Positions 18,739 to 27,544 of a stretch of DNA of 64,000 nt are shown one piece after another. Location of the stretch: NCBI RefSeq assembly GCF_012952295.1, contig NZ_JABBCH010000007.1, positions 124,001 through 188,000 on the forward strand, read 5' to 3'. Positions within the stretch are counted from its first letter, which is position 1, and every line of letters starts with the position of its first letter. Source of the stretch: Crystallibacter degradans (lineage in GTDB: Bacteria > Actinomycetota > Actinomycetes > Actinomycetales > Micrococcaceae). A program made the position numbers and the translations under genes. A model generated the notes under the pieces. It saw only the letters and a program-made list of their open reading frames with translations. It was not told the DNA's origin and did not search any database.

Positions 18739-19110
18739 TCAGATGTGCTGATCCACGATGATCGGGTTGCCGTCCGGATCCAGCACAATGAAGCTCGCCG
18801 GTCCGGTCGTCTCCTCATCGGCCTCCGAAACGAATTGCGTGCCCTGGGCTTTCAGCTGCCGTTGGAGATCGCGCACATCGGTGTATGAGTCGAGTGCCTG
18901 CGCGTCCTGATTCCAGCCCGGATTGAAGGTCAGTGCATTTTTCTCGAACATTCCCTGAAAGAGCCCGACGACGGCCTCGCCGTTCTTCAGAATCAGCCAG
19001 TTCTGCGTGATGTCGCCCCCGTGTTTGCTGAACCCGAGCTTTTCGTAGAACGCAGCCGAGGTCTCGATGTCCTTGACCGTGAGGCTTATCGAGAAGGCGC
19101 CAAGTTGCAT
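18739..19110 (-). CDS. VOC superfamily (glyoxalase/bleomycin-resistance fold) protein
   Basis: Single VOC domain, 123 aa, with the typical N-terminal [24 protein letters not shown] and C-terminal [21 protein letters not shown]. Family members are dioxygenases, glyoxalases, or antibiotic-binding proteins; the substrate cannot be assigned. Monocistronic, converging on ppsA. Confidence 0.85.
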   Translation of the reverse strand: MQLGAFSISLTVKDIETSAAFYEKLGFSKHGGDITQNWLILKNGEAVVGLFQGMFEKNALTFNPGWNQDAQALDSYTDVRDLQRQLKAQGTQFVSEADEETTGPASFIVLDPDGNPIIVDQHI

Positions 19111-19215
19111 GTGTTGCTCCGATCTGGGGAATGAGGAATTCTTCCGATGATAGTCACGGCCAGCGCATGTGCAGCGTCAACACGACTGAGAGGCGCCGGA
19201 CTGCATGATCGTGAT

Positions 19216-19878
19216 TCAGCCGGCCCGATCCCGGCCCTGTTTCCGGGCATAGGGCCGGGCTGCCCGCACGCGGTCGCCGCATCGGGTGGAGCACCAGTAC
19301 CGGCGTGCGTGGGTGCGCAAGAGGAATCGATTGCAGGGCGTTGCTTCGCAGCGGGCGATCAGTCCCGCTTGATCTCCAGTCAGCAATGAGGCGGCATCCT
19401 CGGCGATTTGGGCCATCGCGTGTTCGACGAGTTGCGTCACTGGGTGCTGTTGAGCCCGGTGCAGTCCCGCCTGTGGGTCATGCCGTAGTAGCGGTGCGCT
19501 CGGCACCTTCGTGAGGGCTTGATTGACACCCTCCAGAGCCCGCAGTTCTGGCACGCTGCTGTCTGCGCGGGCTGCGAAGATTGCACGCAAGTTACCTCGC
19601 AAGGTGGTGAGCTGGTTCTGGCAGTGCGCTAGTAAAGCGGTTTCCTCTGGAACCAGATTATGGCTGATGAGCCATTGGGTGGCGTTCTCCGGGCTGTCTA
19701 GTTTCCGTGACGCCCCTGTCGCGTAGCACCACGCTGAATAACTATTGCTTTCGCGAGGACTTGGAGAAGACCCTGCGATCCAGGCGCCACCTTCCGGAAC
19801 CGCCCTTTCGTCCCTTCGGTGCGGGTCAATGCCTGGACCGGTGTTGGGCAAACCGGACCTGGACCAGTGGCACGCCAA
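19216..19878 (-). CDS. CGNR zinc-finger protein, N-terminus uncertain
   Basis: The C-terminal ~45 residues carry the CGNR-type zinc finger pattern: CEATPCNRFLLR...RRYWCSTRCGDRVRAARPYAR, with CGDR in place of the usual CGNR. The middle region (from KLDSPENATQWLISHNLVPEE onward) matches the ABATE/stress-induced domain that precedes this finger. The first ~50 residues of the open frame (Ser/Pro/Arg-rich) do not look like the family's N-terminus, and no good start or ribosome site is seen, so the gene may be truncated or frameshifted at its 5' end. Likely a transcriptional regulator if functional. Confidence 0.5.
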   Translation of the reverse strand: MACHWSRSGLPNTGPGIDPHRRDERAVPEGGAWIAGSSPSPRESNSYSAWCYATGASRKLDSPENATQWLISHNLVPEETALLAHCQNQLTTLRGNLRAIFAARADSSVPELRALEGVNQALTKVPSAPLLRHDPQAGLHRAQQHPVTQLVEHAMAQIAEDAASLLTGDQAGLIARCEATPCNRFLLRTHARRYWCSTRCGDRVRAARPYARKQGRDRAG

Positions 19879-20032
19879 TCGCGTCGCCGCCTCAGCCCCA
19901 AAAGCGGAATGCCCTGACGTACCGTTTCTGGCGTTCCCACCAGACTTCAGTGCGGGAAGCTCTTCTCAGGCCTTGCCTGTCACTGCTCCGGTATCGGAAC
20001 CCGCGCTGCAGGAAGGCTGGGAACGAAGGTGC

Positions 20033-20335
20033 CTAGCCTTCGCAGTCGGTGCAATAAGCATGGCTGCCCTGCTGCCTGGCGACCTGGGAGCGGTGCCGGA
20101 CCAGGAAGCATGAGTAGCACGTGAATTCGTCGTCGGCCTGCGGGATGACCTGAACGTTGAGCTCTTCGGCGATGAACTCGCCGCCGGGAACACCGGCTCC
20201 GTCCAGGCCGTCGGCCTCGTCCAGTTCCATGGTGACACTGCGGGCGCCCGGTGCATTTGCGGACTGCACTGCCTCCAAGGACTTCTCTTGGGACTCTTTG
20301 ACGTCGGCACGGACCTCGTCGTAATCGGTTGCCAC
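20033..20335 (-). CDS. DUF4193 protein, copy 1
   Basis: 100 aa, conserved actinobacterial DUF4193 family of unknown role. It has an acidic N-terminal half (MATDYDEVRADVKESQEKS, MELDEADGLDG) and a C-terminal putative zinc ribbon, CYSC ... CTDC. GTG start as in copy 2. A second copy differing at about 12 residues lies 1.85 kb away (21887-22189) in the same orientation; the two flank a transporter. Sequence similarity continues about 75 bp upstream of the start, so the promoter was duplicated too. Confidence 0.85.
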   Translation of the reverse strand: MATDYDEVRADVKESQEKSLEAVQSANAPGARSVTMELDEADGLDGAGVPGGEFIAEELNVQVIPQADDEFTCYSCFLVRHRSQVARQQGSHAYCTDCEG

Positions 20336-20700
20336 TTAACTGGTTCTCTTTTCTCGAAGGGATGAATGCGGTACAACGTACAGCACCCCGCGAGTATTCC
20401 ACAGTCGACGGCCGGGCAAAGCACGGGCTAGGGGCAGCACGGTGAAGCGCTGAAGCCGACTACTTGACTCCAGCGCCGCTTCCATCGACGCGGCTGCTGT
20501 CATGACGTAGTGAGCACGAGGTGCGAATTGACCCAGACCGTCCCGAATTGGCTGTGCACGCATTCAGCGCTGGAACGCCGGAAAAACGGGGGAGTGGACA
20601 GTGAAACGCAAAACGTTACATACCGAATGTTGACCAGGTCACACTGGTGCCATAGCGTTCGGTGTTGCACTGATATATCACCGCGCCGCAGGAAGTAGAT
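20336..20700. other. Divergent intergenic region with duplicated promoter segment
   Basis: No gene supported. The first ~75 bp upstream of DUF4193 copy 1 (including GTACAACGTACAGCACCCCG and TATTCCACAGTC) recur upstream of copy 2 at ~22190-22265, marking the probable DUF4193 promoter. The rest holds the promoter for the rightward transporter. Confidence 0.55.
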
Positions 20701-21825
20701 ATGCCACAACCGTCCCCCACCCAAGCCCACTTGGCCACCGTCGAGAAGACAAGCGTTTTTCGCGTCCTCACATACGCCGGTGCCATTGTCGCGTTCCTCA
20801 TCGGCTCCGGATTCGCTACCGGCCAGGAAATCCTCCAGTACTTCACCTCTTACGGATACTGGGGTATCTTCGGGACCGGCATCCTGGTCCTGGTCCTCAT
20901 GACGTATGTGGCGATTGAGTTCTTCACCGTCGGCCAGGCAAAGAAGTTCGAGCGGCCCTCGTTGATCTTCCACTACTACTGCGGCAAGCATCTGGGAACG
21001 TTCTTTGACTTCTTCTCGATCCTCTTCGTGTTCCTGAGCTTCACGGTGATGGTCGCCGGCGCCGGCGCCGTCTTCGAAGAGCACTACGGCCTGTCCAAGT
21101 ACATCGGAGGCATCGGGCTGGCCCTAGCGGTTGGCATCAGCGTGTGGTTCGGCCTGAAGAGCTTGGTCGACGTCATCGGCAAGATCGGCCCCCTGATTGT
21201 CGTCATCGCGATCGCGCTCGGCATCGTGGGAATCGTGCAGAATCCGGGCGGGATCGCTGAGGGCAATGCACTGTTGCCCGGACTGGAGCTGACCCAAGCC
21301 TCGACGAACTGGTTTATGTCCGGCTTGTCCTATGTCGGCTTCTGCATGCTGTGGCTGGCTGCCTTCCTCACCGCGCTGGGCAAGACGGCGCGCAGCCGCA
21401 GGGAAGCCGCGGCGGGCGGCCTGGTCGGGGCGGTCGCCTTCTCGGTTGCCTGCATCATTGTCGGGCTGGGGTTGCTCGCGAACATCACCCGGGTCGGCGG
21501 CACGGAAATTCCGATGCTCGTTCTGGCCAGCGATGTTGGCCCGCTGCTCGCCTCCGGGATTTCGGTCATGATTCTTGCCGGCATCTATACGACGGCGGTC
21601 CCGTTGTTGTGGACGGTTTCATCGCGCTTCTTCGCCGACAAGACGCTCCGCTTCAAGTACCTGACTATCGCTCTTGCAGCAGTCGGGACAGTGATCGGCC
21701 TGATCCTGCCGTTCTCCCAGATGGTCAATATCGTGTACGTGATCAACGGCTACGTCGGCATCCTGCTGCTGGTCCTGATGCTGGTCAAGACAGGTACGAG
21801 GCTGATCAGCCGCCGGTCGATCTAA
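20701..21825 (+). CDS. YkvI-like APC-superfamily membrane transporter
   Basis: 374 aa with ten or so hydrophobic helices. The first helix region, RVLTYAGAIVAFLIGSGFATGQEILQYFTSYGYWG (unwound-helix glycine motif GSGFATGQE), is typical of the YkvI family in the amino acid/polyamine/organocation superfamily. Substrate unknown; branched-chain or other amino acids are guesses for the family. It lies alone between two DUF4193 copies transcribed the other way. Start ATG as given; the upstream spacer has only a weak purine stretch (GGAAGTA). Confidence 0.75.
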   Translation: MPQPSPTQAHLATVEKTSVFRVLTYAGAIVAFLIGSGFATGQEILQYFTSYGYWGIFGTGILVLVLMTYVAIEFFTVGQAKKFERPSLIFHYYCGKHLGTFFDFFSILFVFLSFTVMVAGAGAVFEEHYGLSKYIGGIGLALAVGISVWFGLKSLVDVIGKIGPLIVVIAIALGIVGIVQNPGGIAEGNALLPGLELTQASTNWFMSGLSYVGFCMLWLAAFLTALGKTARSRREAAAGGLVGAVAFSVACIIVGLGLLANITRVGGTEIPMLVLASDVGPLLASGISVMILAGIYTTAVPLLWTVSSRFFADKTLRFKYLTIALAAVGTVIGLILPFSQMVNIVYVINGYVGILLLVLMLVKTGTRLISRRSI

Positions 21826-21886
21826 CCGTCGCTACCTTGAGAGTTATGGCAGGGTGATGATCCGCCCGATCGAGGCGTGGGCAGGT

Positions 21887-22189
21887 TCAGCCTTCGCAGT
21901 CTGCGCAGTAGGCCACGGTGCCCTGCTGCCGGGCGATTTGTGAGCGGTGGCGGACGAGGAAACATGAGTAGCAGGTGAATTCGTCGTCGGCCTGCGGGAT
22001 GACCTGAACGTTGAGTTCCTCGGTGATAAACTCCCCGCCTGGAACACCGGCTCCGTCCAGGCCGTCGGCCTCGTCCAGTTCCATGGTGACACTGCGAGCG
22101 CCCGGTGCATTTGCGGATTGCAGCGCCCCGAGGGACTTTTCCTGGGACTCTTTGACGTCAGGACGGACCTCGTCGTAATCGGTTGCCAC
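21887..22189 (-). CDS. DUF4193 protein, copy 2
   Basis: 100 aa paralogue of copy 1 with identical central block (APGARSVTMELDEADGLDGA) and the same CYSC ... CADC zinc-ribbon cysteines. Changes cluster at the N-terminal helix (RPDVKESQEKSLGALQ) and the C-terminal loop (QQGTVAYCADCEG). The GTG start is in the same context as copy 1. Which copy is ancestral cannot be told from this window. Confidence 0.85.
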   Translation of the reverse strand: MATDYDEVRPDVKESQEKSLGALQSANAPGARSVTMELDEADGLDGAGVPGGEFITEELNVQVIPQADDEFTCYSCFLVRHRSQIARQQGTVAYCADCEG

Positions 22190-22331
22190 TTAACTGGTTC
22201 TCTTTTCTTTCAGAGTTGGATGACGGCCGTACAACGTACAGCACCCCGCTTCTATTCCACAGTCAAAGGCCGTGATTTTTAGGCGGGCCGACCACGCCGA
22301 ACTCACCTAGGTATCCGACGGCGGTTTCGGT

Positions 22332-22350
22332 GCCCACCAGCGTGGTGGGC
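22332..22350 (-). terminator. Hairpin downstream of ggt
   Basis: GCCCACC (22332-22338) pairs with GGTGGGC (22344-22350) around AGCGT, 55 bases past the leftward ggt stop. Confidence 0.4.
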
Positions 22351-22404
22351 GCAATCGGCCAGCGACGGGACTCGCATGCGGGAGGGGCACCCAAACAGCA
22401 GAGC

Positions 22405-24231
22405 TTATCGTGACGGTTTGAGTACCAATGCGGAGCCGCCCCCGCGCCTTACTGGCTCAGCGGCGGCGACCATGCTTCCGTCGGGCATGAACTCGATTGC
22501 GGTGGCCGCGCCGATCTCTGCCGCGGAGGTGAACGCGTCCCCGGCCGGCGTGAGCTTATGGCCGTAGGGTTTCAGCTGGTTTCCATAGGCGTCGATGAAC
22601 GCCGGTTCGGCGGTGACGCTTGCGGCGTTTCGTTGCGACGCCCGCGGTGCCGCGATCGCTTCCGGTATGTCCATGCCGAGATCCACACGGTTCATGATCG
22701 TCTGCAGGACAGTCGTGATGATGGTGGAGCCGCCCGGTGATCCGAGTGCGAGGAAAGGCTCACCGTCCTCGAGGATGATGGTCGGCGACATTGAGGAGCG
22801 GGGCCGTTTCCCGGGCTCGATGCGGTTTGGGTCGGCGGGGTCATACACGGTGGAAAAGTCGGTTAGCTCGTTGTTGAGCAGGAATCCGCGGTCGGGCACC
22901 ACGATGCCGGATCCGCCGGTCTGCTCGATCGTGAGCGTGTACTCGACCACGTTTCCCCACTTGTCTGCGACCGTCAGGTTGGTTGTCGAGATGTTCTCGG
23001 TGTCCTTCTCGTCGGCCGGGGCCGCAGCGGCAGCCGGGCACACGCCGTCGTACTCGGATACATCCCCGGGTGCGACGGGTTTCTCGGCTGCCTGCAGCGG
23101 ATCGATCCGGCAGGCGCGTTCCTTGCCGAACAGGGGGTCCGTGAGGGCGGCGGTAGGGACGTCGACAAAGGCCGGGTCGCCGAGGTACTTGCCGCGGTCG
23201 GCGAAGGCAAGTGCGCTTGCCTCGAGGTAGTGGTGCAGGGCGCCGGGAACGGTCATCTCGGAAAGGTTGACCGTGTCCAGGATGTTCAGCGCTTCGCCGA
23301 CGGTGGTGCCGCCGCTGCTCGAGGGCGCCATGCCGTAAACGTCCAGGCCGCGGTATTCCACGTGCGCAGGATCCTGGTCCAGGGCCTCGTATGCGGCCAG
23401 GTCCGCCGTCGTCATGTGGCCAACCGGGACGGGCAGAGCAGTTTCCTCGGTCTTTGGCGGATCCTGAACCGTGGCCGCAATTTCCTCCGCAAGCGGCCCA
23501 TCGTAAAAGGCGTCCGTGCCATGTTTGGCGAGGAGCAGGTATGTTTTGGCTAGGTCGTGGTTCTTGAAGGTACTGCCGACGGCGGGTGCGTCGCCGTCGG
23601 GGAGGAAGAGGCTGCTCGTCGAGGTGAACGCCTCGAAGCGGATCTTGTTGTCAAGGGTCTGCTGGCGGAATGTTTCATCGACCTCGAAGCCGCGGCTGGC
23701 GACCTTGATGGCTGGCTTGAGCGCTTCACGGAGGCTCACGGTTCCCCAGCGGTCGAGAGCACGCTCCCAGGTCGCCGGCGTGCCGGGTACGCCCACGGAA
23801 ACGCCGCTGGTGACGAGCTCCGGCGTGAAGGGGTAGGGCTCGCCGGTCTCCGGGTCGATGAAGGCGTCGTGCGGCATCGCCTCGGGTGCAGTCTCGCGGC
23901 CGTCGATTGAGCTGACCTCGCCGGTTTCCGCGTCGTAGAACATGAAGTAACCGCCACCGCCGATCCCGGCGCTGTACGGTTCAGTCACGCCGAGGGTCGC
24001 CGCTGCGGCTACGGCGGCGTCCACGGCATTGCCGCCCTTGCGGAGGACTCTAATCGCTGCGGCGGAAGCCTCCGGGTCGACGGTGCTGACTGCGCCGCCG
24101 TAACCCCTGGCGGTCGCGGTCTTGACGGGCTCGGTCGGGTCGGCGAATGCGGGGCTGGCAACGGCGCCGCTGGTTACGCTCATAACCAGGGCCGCCGTCA
24201 AGGCAGCGAACCGACGTCTCAGATGTGCCAT
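22405..24231 (-). CDS. ggt: Gamma-glutamyltransferase, secreted
   Basis: Exported Ntn-hydrolase of 608 aa that cleaves gamma-glutamyl bonds (glutathione and related peptides). N-terminal signal peptide MAHLRRRFAALTAALVMS ... ASPAFA (cleavage about residue 30). Large-subunit blocks GGAVSTVDPEASAAAIRVLRKGGNAVDAAVAAA and GIGGGGYFMFYD are present. The autocatalytic Thr lies near residue 415 in ISTTNLTVADKWGN (His of the usual TTH replaced by Asn). PRSSMSPTI and GSPGGSTI substrate motifs follow. GGAG six bases before ATG 24231 favours it over an upstream GTG at 24237. Confidence 0.92.
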   Translation of the reverse strand: MAHLRRRFAALTAALVMSVTSGAVASPAFADPTEPVKTATARGYGGAVSTVDPEASAAAIRVLRKGGNAVDAAVAAAATLGVTEPYSAGIGGGGYFMFYDAETGEVSSIDGRETAPEAMPHDAFIDPETGEPYPFTPELVTSGVSVGVPGTPATWERALDRWGTVSLREALKPAIKVASRGFEVDETFRQQTLDNKIRFEAFTSTSSLFLPDGDAPAVGSTFKNHDLAKTYLLLAKHGTDAFYDGPLAEEIAATVQDPPKTEETALPVPVGHMTTADLAAYEALDQDPAHVEYRGLDVYGMAPSSSGGTTVGEALNILDTVNLSEMTVPGALHHYLEASALAFADRGKYLGDPAFVDVPTAALTDPLFGKERACRIDPLQAAEKPVAPGDVSEYDGVCPAAAAAPADEKDTENISTTNLTVADKWGNVVEYTLTIEQTGGSGIVVPDRGFLLNNELTDFSTVYDPADPNRIEPGKRPRSSMSPTIILEDGEPFLALGSPGGSTIITTVLQTIMNRVDLGMDIPEAIAAPRASQRNAASVTAEPAFIDAYGNQLKPYGHKLTPAGDAFTSAAEIGAATAIEFMPDGSMVAAAEPVRRGGGSALVLKPSR

Positions 24232-24418
24232 GGTCACTCCGAATCGAGGTGATAGGAGTTGTCGATGGACGCCACGCTACTCCCTGCGGTCCGGCCACTC
24301 AATACTGCAGTGCCTCCCGAGGGCGGAGACCGCGGACTTTTGCGCTGAGCTCCGTCGCACCTTAAGATCCATGCCATCAAACGTGACACAGCCTGCGAAG
24401 CCCGTAGCCGTAATTCCC

Positions 24419-25186
24419 TTAGAACAGCGGCCAGGGCACCGCCGACATCTCACCGCTGCGAGCCGGAAACCGCCCTGCCACGCGCAACCGGGCGCAGCGC
24501 GCGGCGAGCGATACGATTTCTTCGGCGCTGAGCAGGTCCGCCAGGGTTCGGCCCAGCCCACCGTGCAGTCCTTCGCTGACACGATCGATGCCGTCGCGTT
24601 CCTCGGCGGTCAGAGCGTCTCCCAGCCACCCCCACAGCACCGTGCGCAGCTTGTGGTCACGGTGAAAGGTGAGCCCATGGTCCACGCCGTGCCGGTGTCC
24701 GTCCGTCATGGCAAGAATGTGGTCGCCTTTGCGGTCGGCGTTGTTGACGACGATGTCGAACACCGCCATGCGTCTGAGCGCTGGCGAGTCTTCGTGAACG
24801 AGGGCGAGCATCCGTCCGTTCTCATCTCGTCCCTCGAGAACGTGTTTCCAGCCCGTCTCCGGCATGTGGTCCGTCGCGACCAGGTTCACGGCGCTTTGGG
24901 CGGGGTCCTGCTCCTGCCAGAGCTGCACCATTCCTTCGCCCATCGGACCATCGCGCAGCCAGGTGTGCGGCACGACGTCCCAGCCGAAGGCCTGCGAGAT
25001 CAGGTAGGCGGCCACCTCCCGGTGAGCCAGAGTGCCGTGGGGAAAATCCCACAGCGGACTTTCGCCTGCTATCGGCTTATAGACGACCACCACGTCGCCG
25101 ATATTGCCCAGAAATGTAGCGTTTGAAGCCGTCGTGATGCGGCCGGTGAGCGTCAGCTCGGCGGTCACCAGGTCCGGCGCTGGCAT
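24419..25186 (-). CDS. SCO1664 family protein (PI3/4-kinase-like fold)
   Basis: 255 aa actinobacterial protein. Segments suggest a degenerate kinase: VVVYKPIAGESPLWDFPHGTLAHREVAAYLIS (ATP-Lys region), FDIVVNNADRKGDHIL (catalytic loop with Asn-Ala-Asp-Arg) and HGVDHGLTFH (metal-binding Asp). The ATG overlaps the DUF3090 stop by one base (TGATG). Third gene of the leftward phosphomutase-DUF3090-SCO1664 operon; in many actinobacteria mshC (mycothiol cysteine ligase) follows, but here ggt does. Biochemical function not established. Confidence 0.85.
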   Translation of the reverse strand: MPAPDLVTAELTLTGRITTASNATFLGNIGDVVVVYKPIAGESPLWDFPHGTLAHREVAAYLISQAFGWDVVPHTWLRDGPMGEGMVQLWQEQDPAQSAVNLVATDHMPETGWKHVLEGRDENGRMLALVHEDSPALRRMAVFDIVVNNADRKGDHILAMTDGHRHGVDHGLTFHRDHKLRTVLWGWLGDALTAEERDGIDRVSEGLHGGLGRTLADLLSAEEIVSLAARCARLRVAGRFPARSGEMSAVPWPLF

Positions 25187-25740
25187 CAGACCTCGGGGAG
25201 GGTGCAGATGTGCCCGTCGGCGTCTATGGGGTAACCGCAGAGCGAGCACGTCGGACGCCCGGCGCCCACGATCTCACGGGTGCGCCTGGCGAATGCGCGG
25301 GCGGTGCCGACCGGCATTCGCACCAGCAGCATTTCGGGCTCGTTAGCGCCGTCCTCATCAAGCGGTTCGTCGTTGTCATCAACATCGACATCGGTGATGG
25401 GGTGGGCCTCTATTACGACCTGCGCCGTGGTTGGGTCCCAACCTAAGCTCATGGTGCCGGTGCGGAACTGCTCCTGAACGGCCTCGAGCTGGTCATTGTC
25501 GACAAGTTCAATGGGAGTACTCGTGGGAACGCTGAAGGGGTTGCCCTCGAGAGTGATGAGCTGATCGAGGATCTCGTCGATTTTCTCGGCGAGCTGCGCT
25601 GACTGCTGCTTCTCGAGGGCGATGCTGACGATCTGCTTGCCAGTGCGTACCTGCAGGTAGAACGTGCGCGCCCCGGGAAGGCCGATGGTGCCGACGACGA
25701 CGCGGTCAGGCCAGGCAAACTCATGAACAGTTGTAGGCAT
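25186..25740 (-). CDS. DUF3090 family protein
   Basis: 184 aa, conserved actinobacterial protein of unknown function. N-terminal VHEFAWPDRVVVGTIGLPGARTFYLQ and a C-terminal zinc-ribbon-like end (RPTCSLCGYPIDADGHICTL) are diagnostic; an acidic linker (TDVDVDDNDEPLDEDG) sits in the middle. Lies 15 bp after the phosphomutase gene and one base overlapping SCO1664, a fixed trio in actinobacteria that suggests a shared pathway. Confidence 0.9.
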   Translation of the reverse strand: MPTTVHEFAWPDRVVVGTIGLPGARTFYLQVRTGKQIVSIALEKQQSAQLAEKIDEILDQLITLEGNPFSVPTSTPIELVDNDQLEAVQEQFRTGTMSLGWDPTTAQVVIEAHPITDVDVDDNDEPLDEDGANEPEMLLVRMPVGTARAFARRTREIVGAGRPTCSLCGYPIDADGHICTLPEV

Positions 25741-25755
25741 GGGACTATTTTAGGC

Positions 25756-26457
25756 TCATCCGGTTCGTGGAGCCGTGTGCCCTGCGCCACCGCCCACCGG
25801 TGCGTCGTCGGAATTGACGCTGTTGGTCAGCCACGACAGATCCCCGGCGTCGGTATTGGTTGCGTAGACGGTCGGCCGACTGGCCCCGTAGCGCACGATC
25901 GATACGGAGGCCGGGCCCACATTGATGCGCTGGAACAGGTCAAGGTGCATGCCTAGCGCGTCGGCGAGGATTGACTTGATGATGTCACCGTGGCTCACCG
26001 CCACCCACACGGTCCCTGGCCCGTACTCGGCTTCGAAGGCTGCATCGTGGCGTCGAATCGCTGCCACCGACCGGGCCTGCATCGCGGCCATGGATTCACC
26101 GCCGGGAAAGATGACGGCGGACGGTTGCGACTGCACAACCGGCCACAAATCCTCGGTCGCGAGATCACTGAGCGTGCGGCCCTGCCACTGGCCGTAATCG
26201 CACTCGGTGAGATCGAGATCGACCGGCGCGTACGTCGTGCCAGCCTGACGATCGAGGATGAGCTGGGCGGTCTGCTGACAACGCTCAAGAGGGCTCGACA
26301 CCACCCCGACTACGGGCACCGCGGCGAGCCGGTCTCCGGTCCGCGCCGCTTGGTCGCGCCCGATCTGGTCCAGGCTGACGCCGACGGCCCGACCGGCCAG
26401 CAGTCCAGTGGCATTGGCTGTGGTGCGGCCGTGCCGCACGAGAATAACTGTCGCCAT
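25756..26457 (-). CDS. Histidine phosphatase family protein (MSMEG_4193-type phosphomutase)
   Basis: 233 aa. The catalytic LVRHGRTTAN motif (phosphohistidine at residue ~9), a second arginine in SSPLERCQQTA, the Glu in DLTECDYGQWQGRTLSDL and the distal VAVSHGDIIKSIL His are all present, so an active phosphatase/mutase is likely. Ser/Gly/Thr-rich C-terminal tail. First gene of the trio with DUF3090 and SCO1664. Substrate unknown. Confidence 0.9.
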   Translation of the reverse strand: MATVILVRHGRTTANATGLLAGRAVGVSLDQIGRDQAARTGDRLAAVPVVGVVSSPLERCQQTAQLILDRQAGTTYAPVDLDLTECDYGQWQGRTLSDLATEDLWPVVQSQPSAVIFPGGESMAAMQARSVAAIRRHDAAFEAEYGPGTVWVAVSHGDIIKSILADALGMHLDLFQRINVGPASVSIVRYGASRPTVYATNTDAGDLSWLTNSVNSDDAPVGGGAGHTAPRTG

Positions 26458-27045
26458 CCACCCAGCCTAACCACCCGCTCGATGGCGGTGTGAACCGTAC
26501 CGGGTCGCGCGTCGAACAGGCAGATAAAGCACTGGCGGAACCCCTCAAGCACGCCGACGCGCTCAAAGCCGCCCAGACGGACTCGGCACGCATTGACCAA
26601 CTCATGTCCTGTACCTGCTCCGCGTCGGGACGAGGGCCTCGTGAGTTCGGATATCGCCAATGGGGGACTGGCTCCCGACGCCGAAGTTCGCAGCTCGTGC
26701 AGATGCGGCTACGTCCCAGGGGCGCGTGTCTAAAGACTTCAGGCGGCGGCCGCGCTTAGGGGCAAGCTATGGATAGGGACCAGACCTGCGGGCTGGAAGG
26801 GCAGGCTTCGATCAACGAGCTGCTCGGCGTTACCCATATTCAGATGACGCTGCGGGCCGGGGGAATTCCGACTTCTGTCCTGACGCTGCGCATATCTCGT
26901 GCCAGTTACTGCCGTCATATGCGCCGTTATCAGCGTTGCGTTATATGCAAGGCGGCCGTGCTTCGCGATGGCCGCGTCGTTCCGACCGTCCTATGCGGTC
27001 AGAAGGAAAAGCTGCAACCGAAGCTCCGAATGCCGGAGCCACCCC
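26458..27045. other. Region without an intact gene
   Basis: About 590 bp upstream of the phosphomutase gene with no supported gene. Short frames here (such as 26490-26759) lack homology I recognise and could be decayed sequence. It contains a 24-bp sequence also present at 60092-60115 and leads directly into a broken ATPase gene. Confidence 0.5.
26914..26937 (+). repeat. 24-bp dispersed repeat, copy 1
   Basis: GTCATATGCGCCGTTATC followed by AGCGTT. The copy at 60092-60115 matches in 23 of 24 positions, same strand. It contains the palindromes CATATG and CGCCG-TTAT-C(A/G)GCG. Possibly an end or target remnant of a mobile element. Confidence 0.5.
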
Positions 27046-27451
27046 GAGCTGGTTGTCGGGCGTAGTGAGCTCCTCAAGGAGTTCGAGACGCTTCTCCGCC
27101 GGCTTGCTCGTTGGCCGAATCGACCAATCGATGATTGTCACCGGATTGCGGGGTGTTGGGAAAACTGTTTTGCTCGGTGAGTTCCGGCAGATCGCGGACG
27201 ATTTCAAATGGAAAGTCCTTGAGCTGGAAGCCAGCAAGCGCGTTGATAACCACTTTCGTCAGACGCTGTACTCCAAACTCAAGGCCTCGCTGTTCCAGGT
27301 GTATCCACGGGCGCGGTGGGGCGAGCGGGCTATGAACGCTGCACAGGTCCTGCAAACATTCAGTCTCACAGTTGACCCGACGACCGGTGCCCACACCCTT
27401 TCCCTGGACGTCGAACCTGCCGAGGGACTGGCACCAGTAACGCGCTGGTAA
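27046..27451 (+). pseudogene. Frameshifted, 3'-truncated AAA ATPase
   Basis: Two frames together read as the start of an ATP-binding AAA protein: frame one gives ELVVGRSELLKEFETLL (from ~27046), frame two continues VGRIDQSMIVTGLRGVGKTV with Walker A GLRGVGKT, then EFRQIADDFKWKVLELEASK and LSLDVEPAEG. The switch lies at ~27106-27112 and is explained by one extra base after the RRLAR codons. The product ends abruptly at 27451, well before Walker B and the sensor motifs, and lacks an initiation region. A decayed Orc1/ExeA-like or prophage-type ATPase is the likely ancestor. Confidence 0.7.
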
Positions 27452-27544
27452 CGCGCATAGCGGTTTGCTATGCGGGGCGCCGTCTAACAGGCAAGTGGCG
27501 CGCGCCGCCCGGCCCGGGGTGATGACGGAGGAAGGAAAGCCATT

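Noticed and set aside
26490-26759. Short frames that might be transposase remnants
   Set aside because: I could not recognise any transposase motif or terminal inverted repeats.
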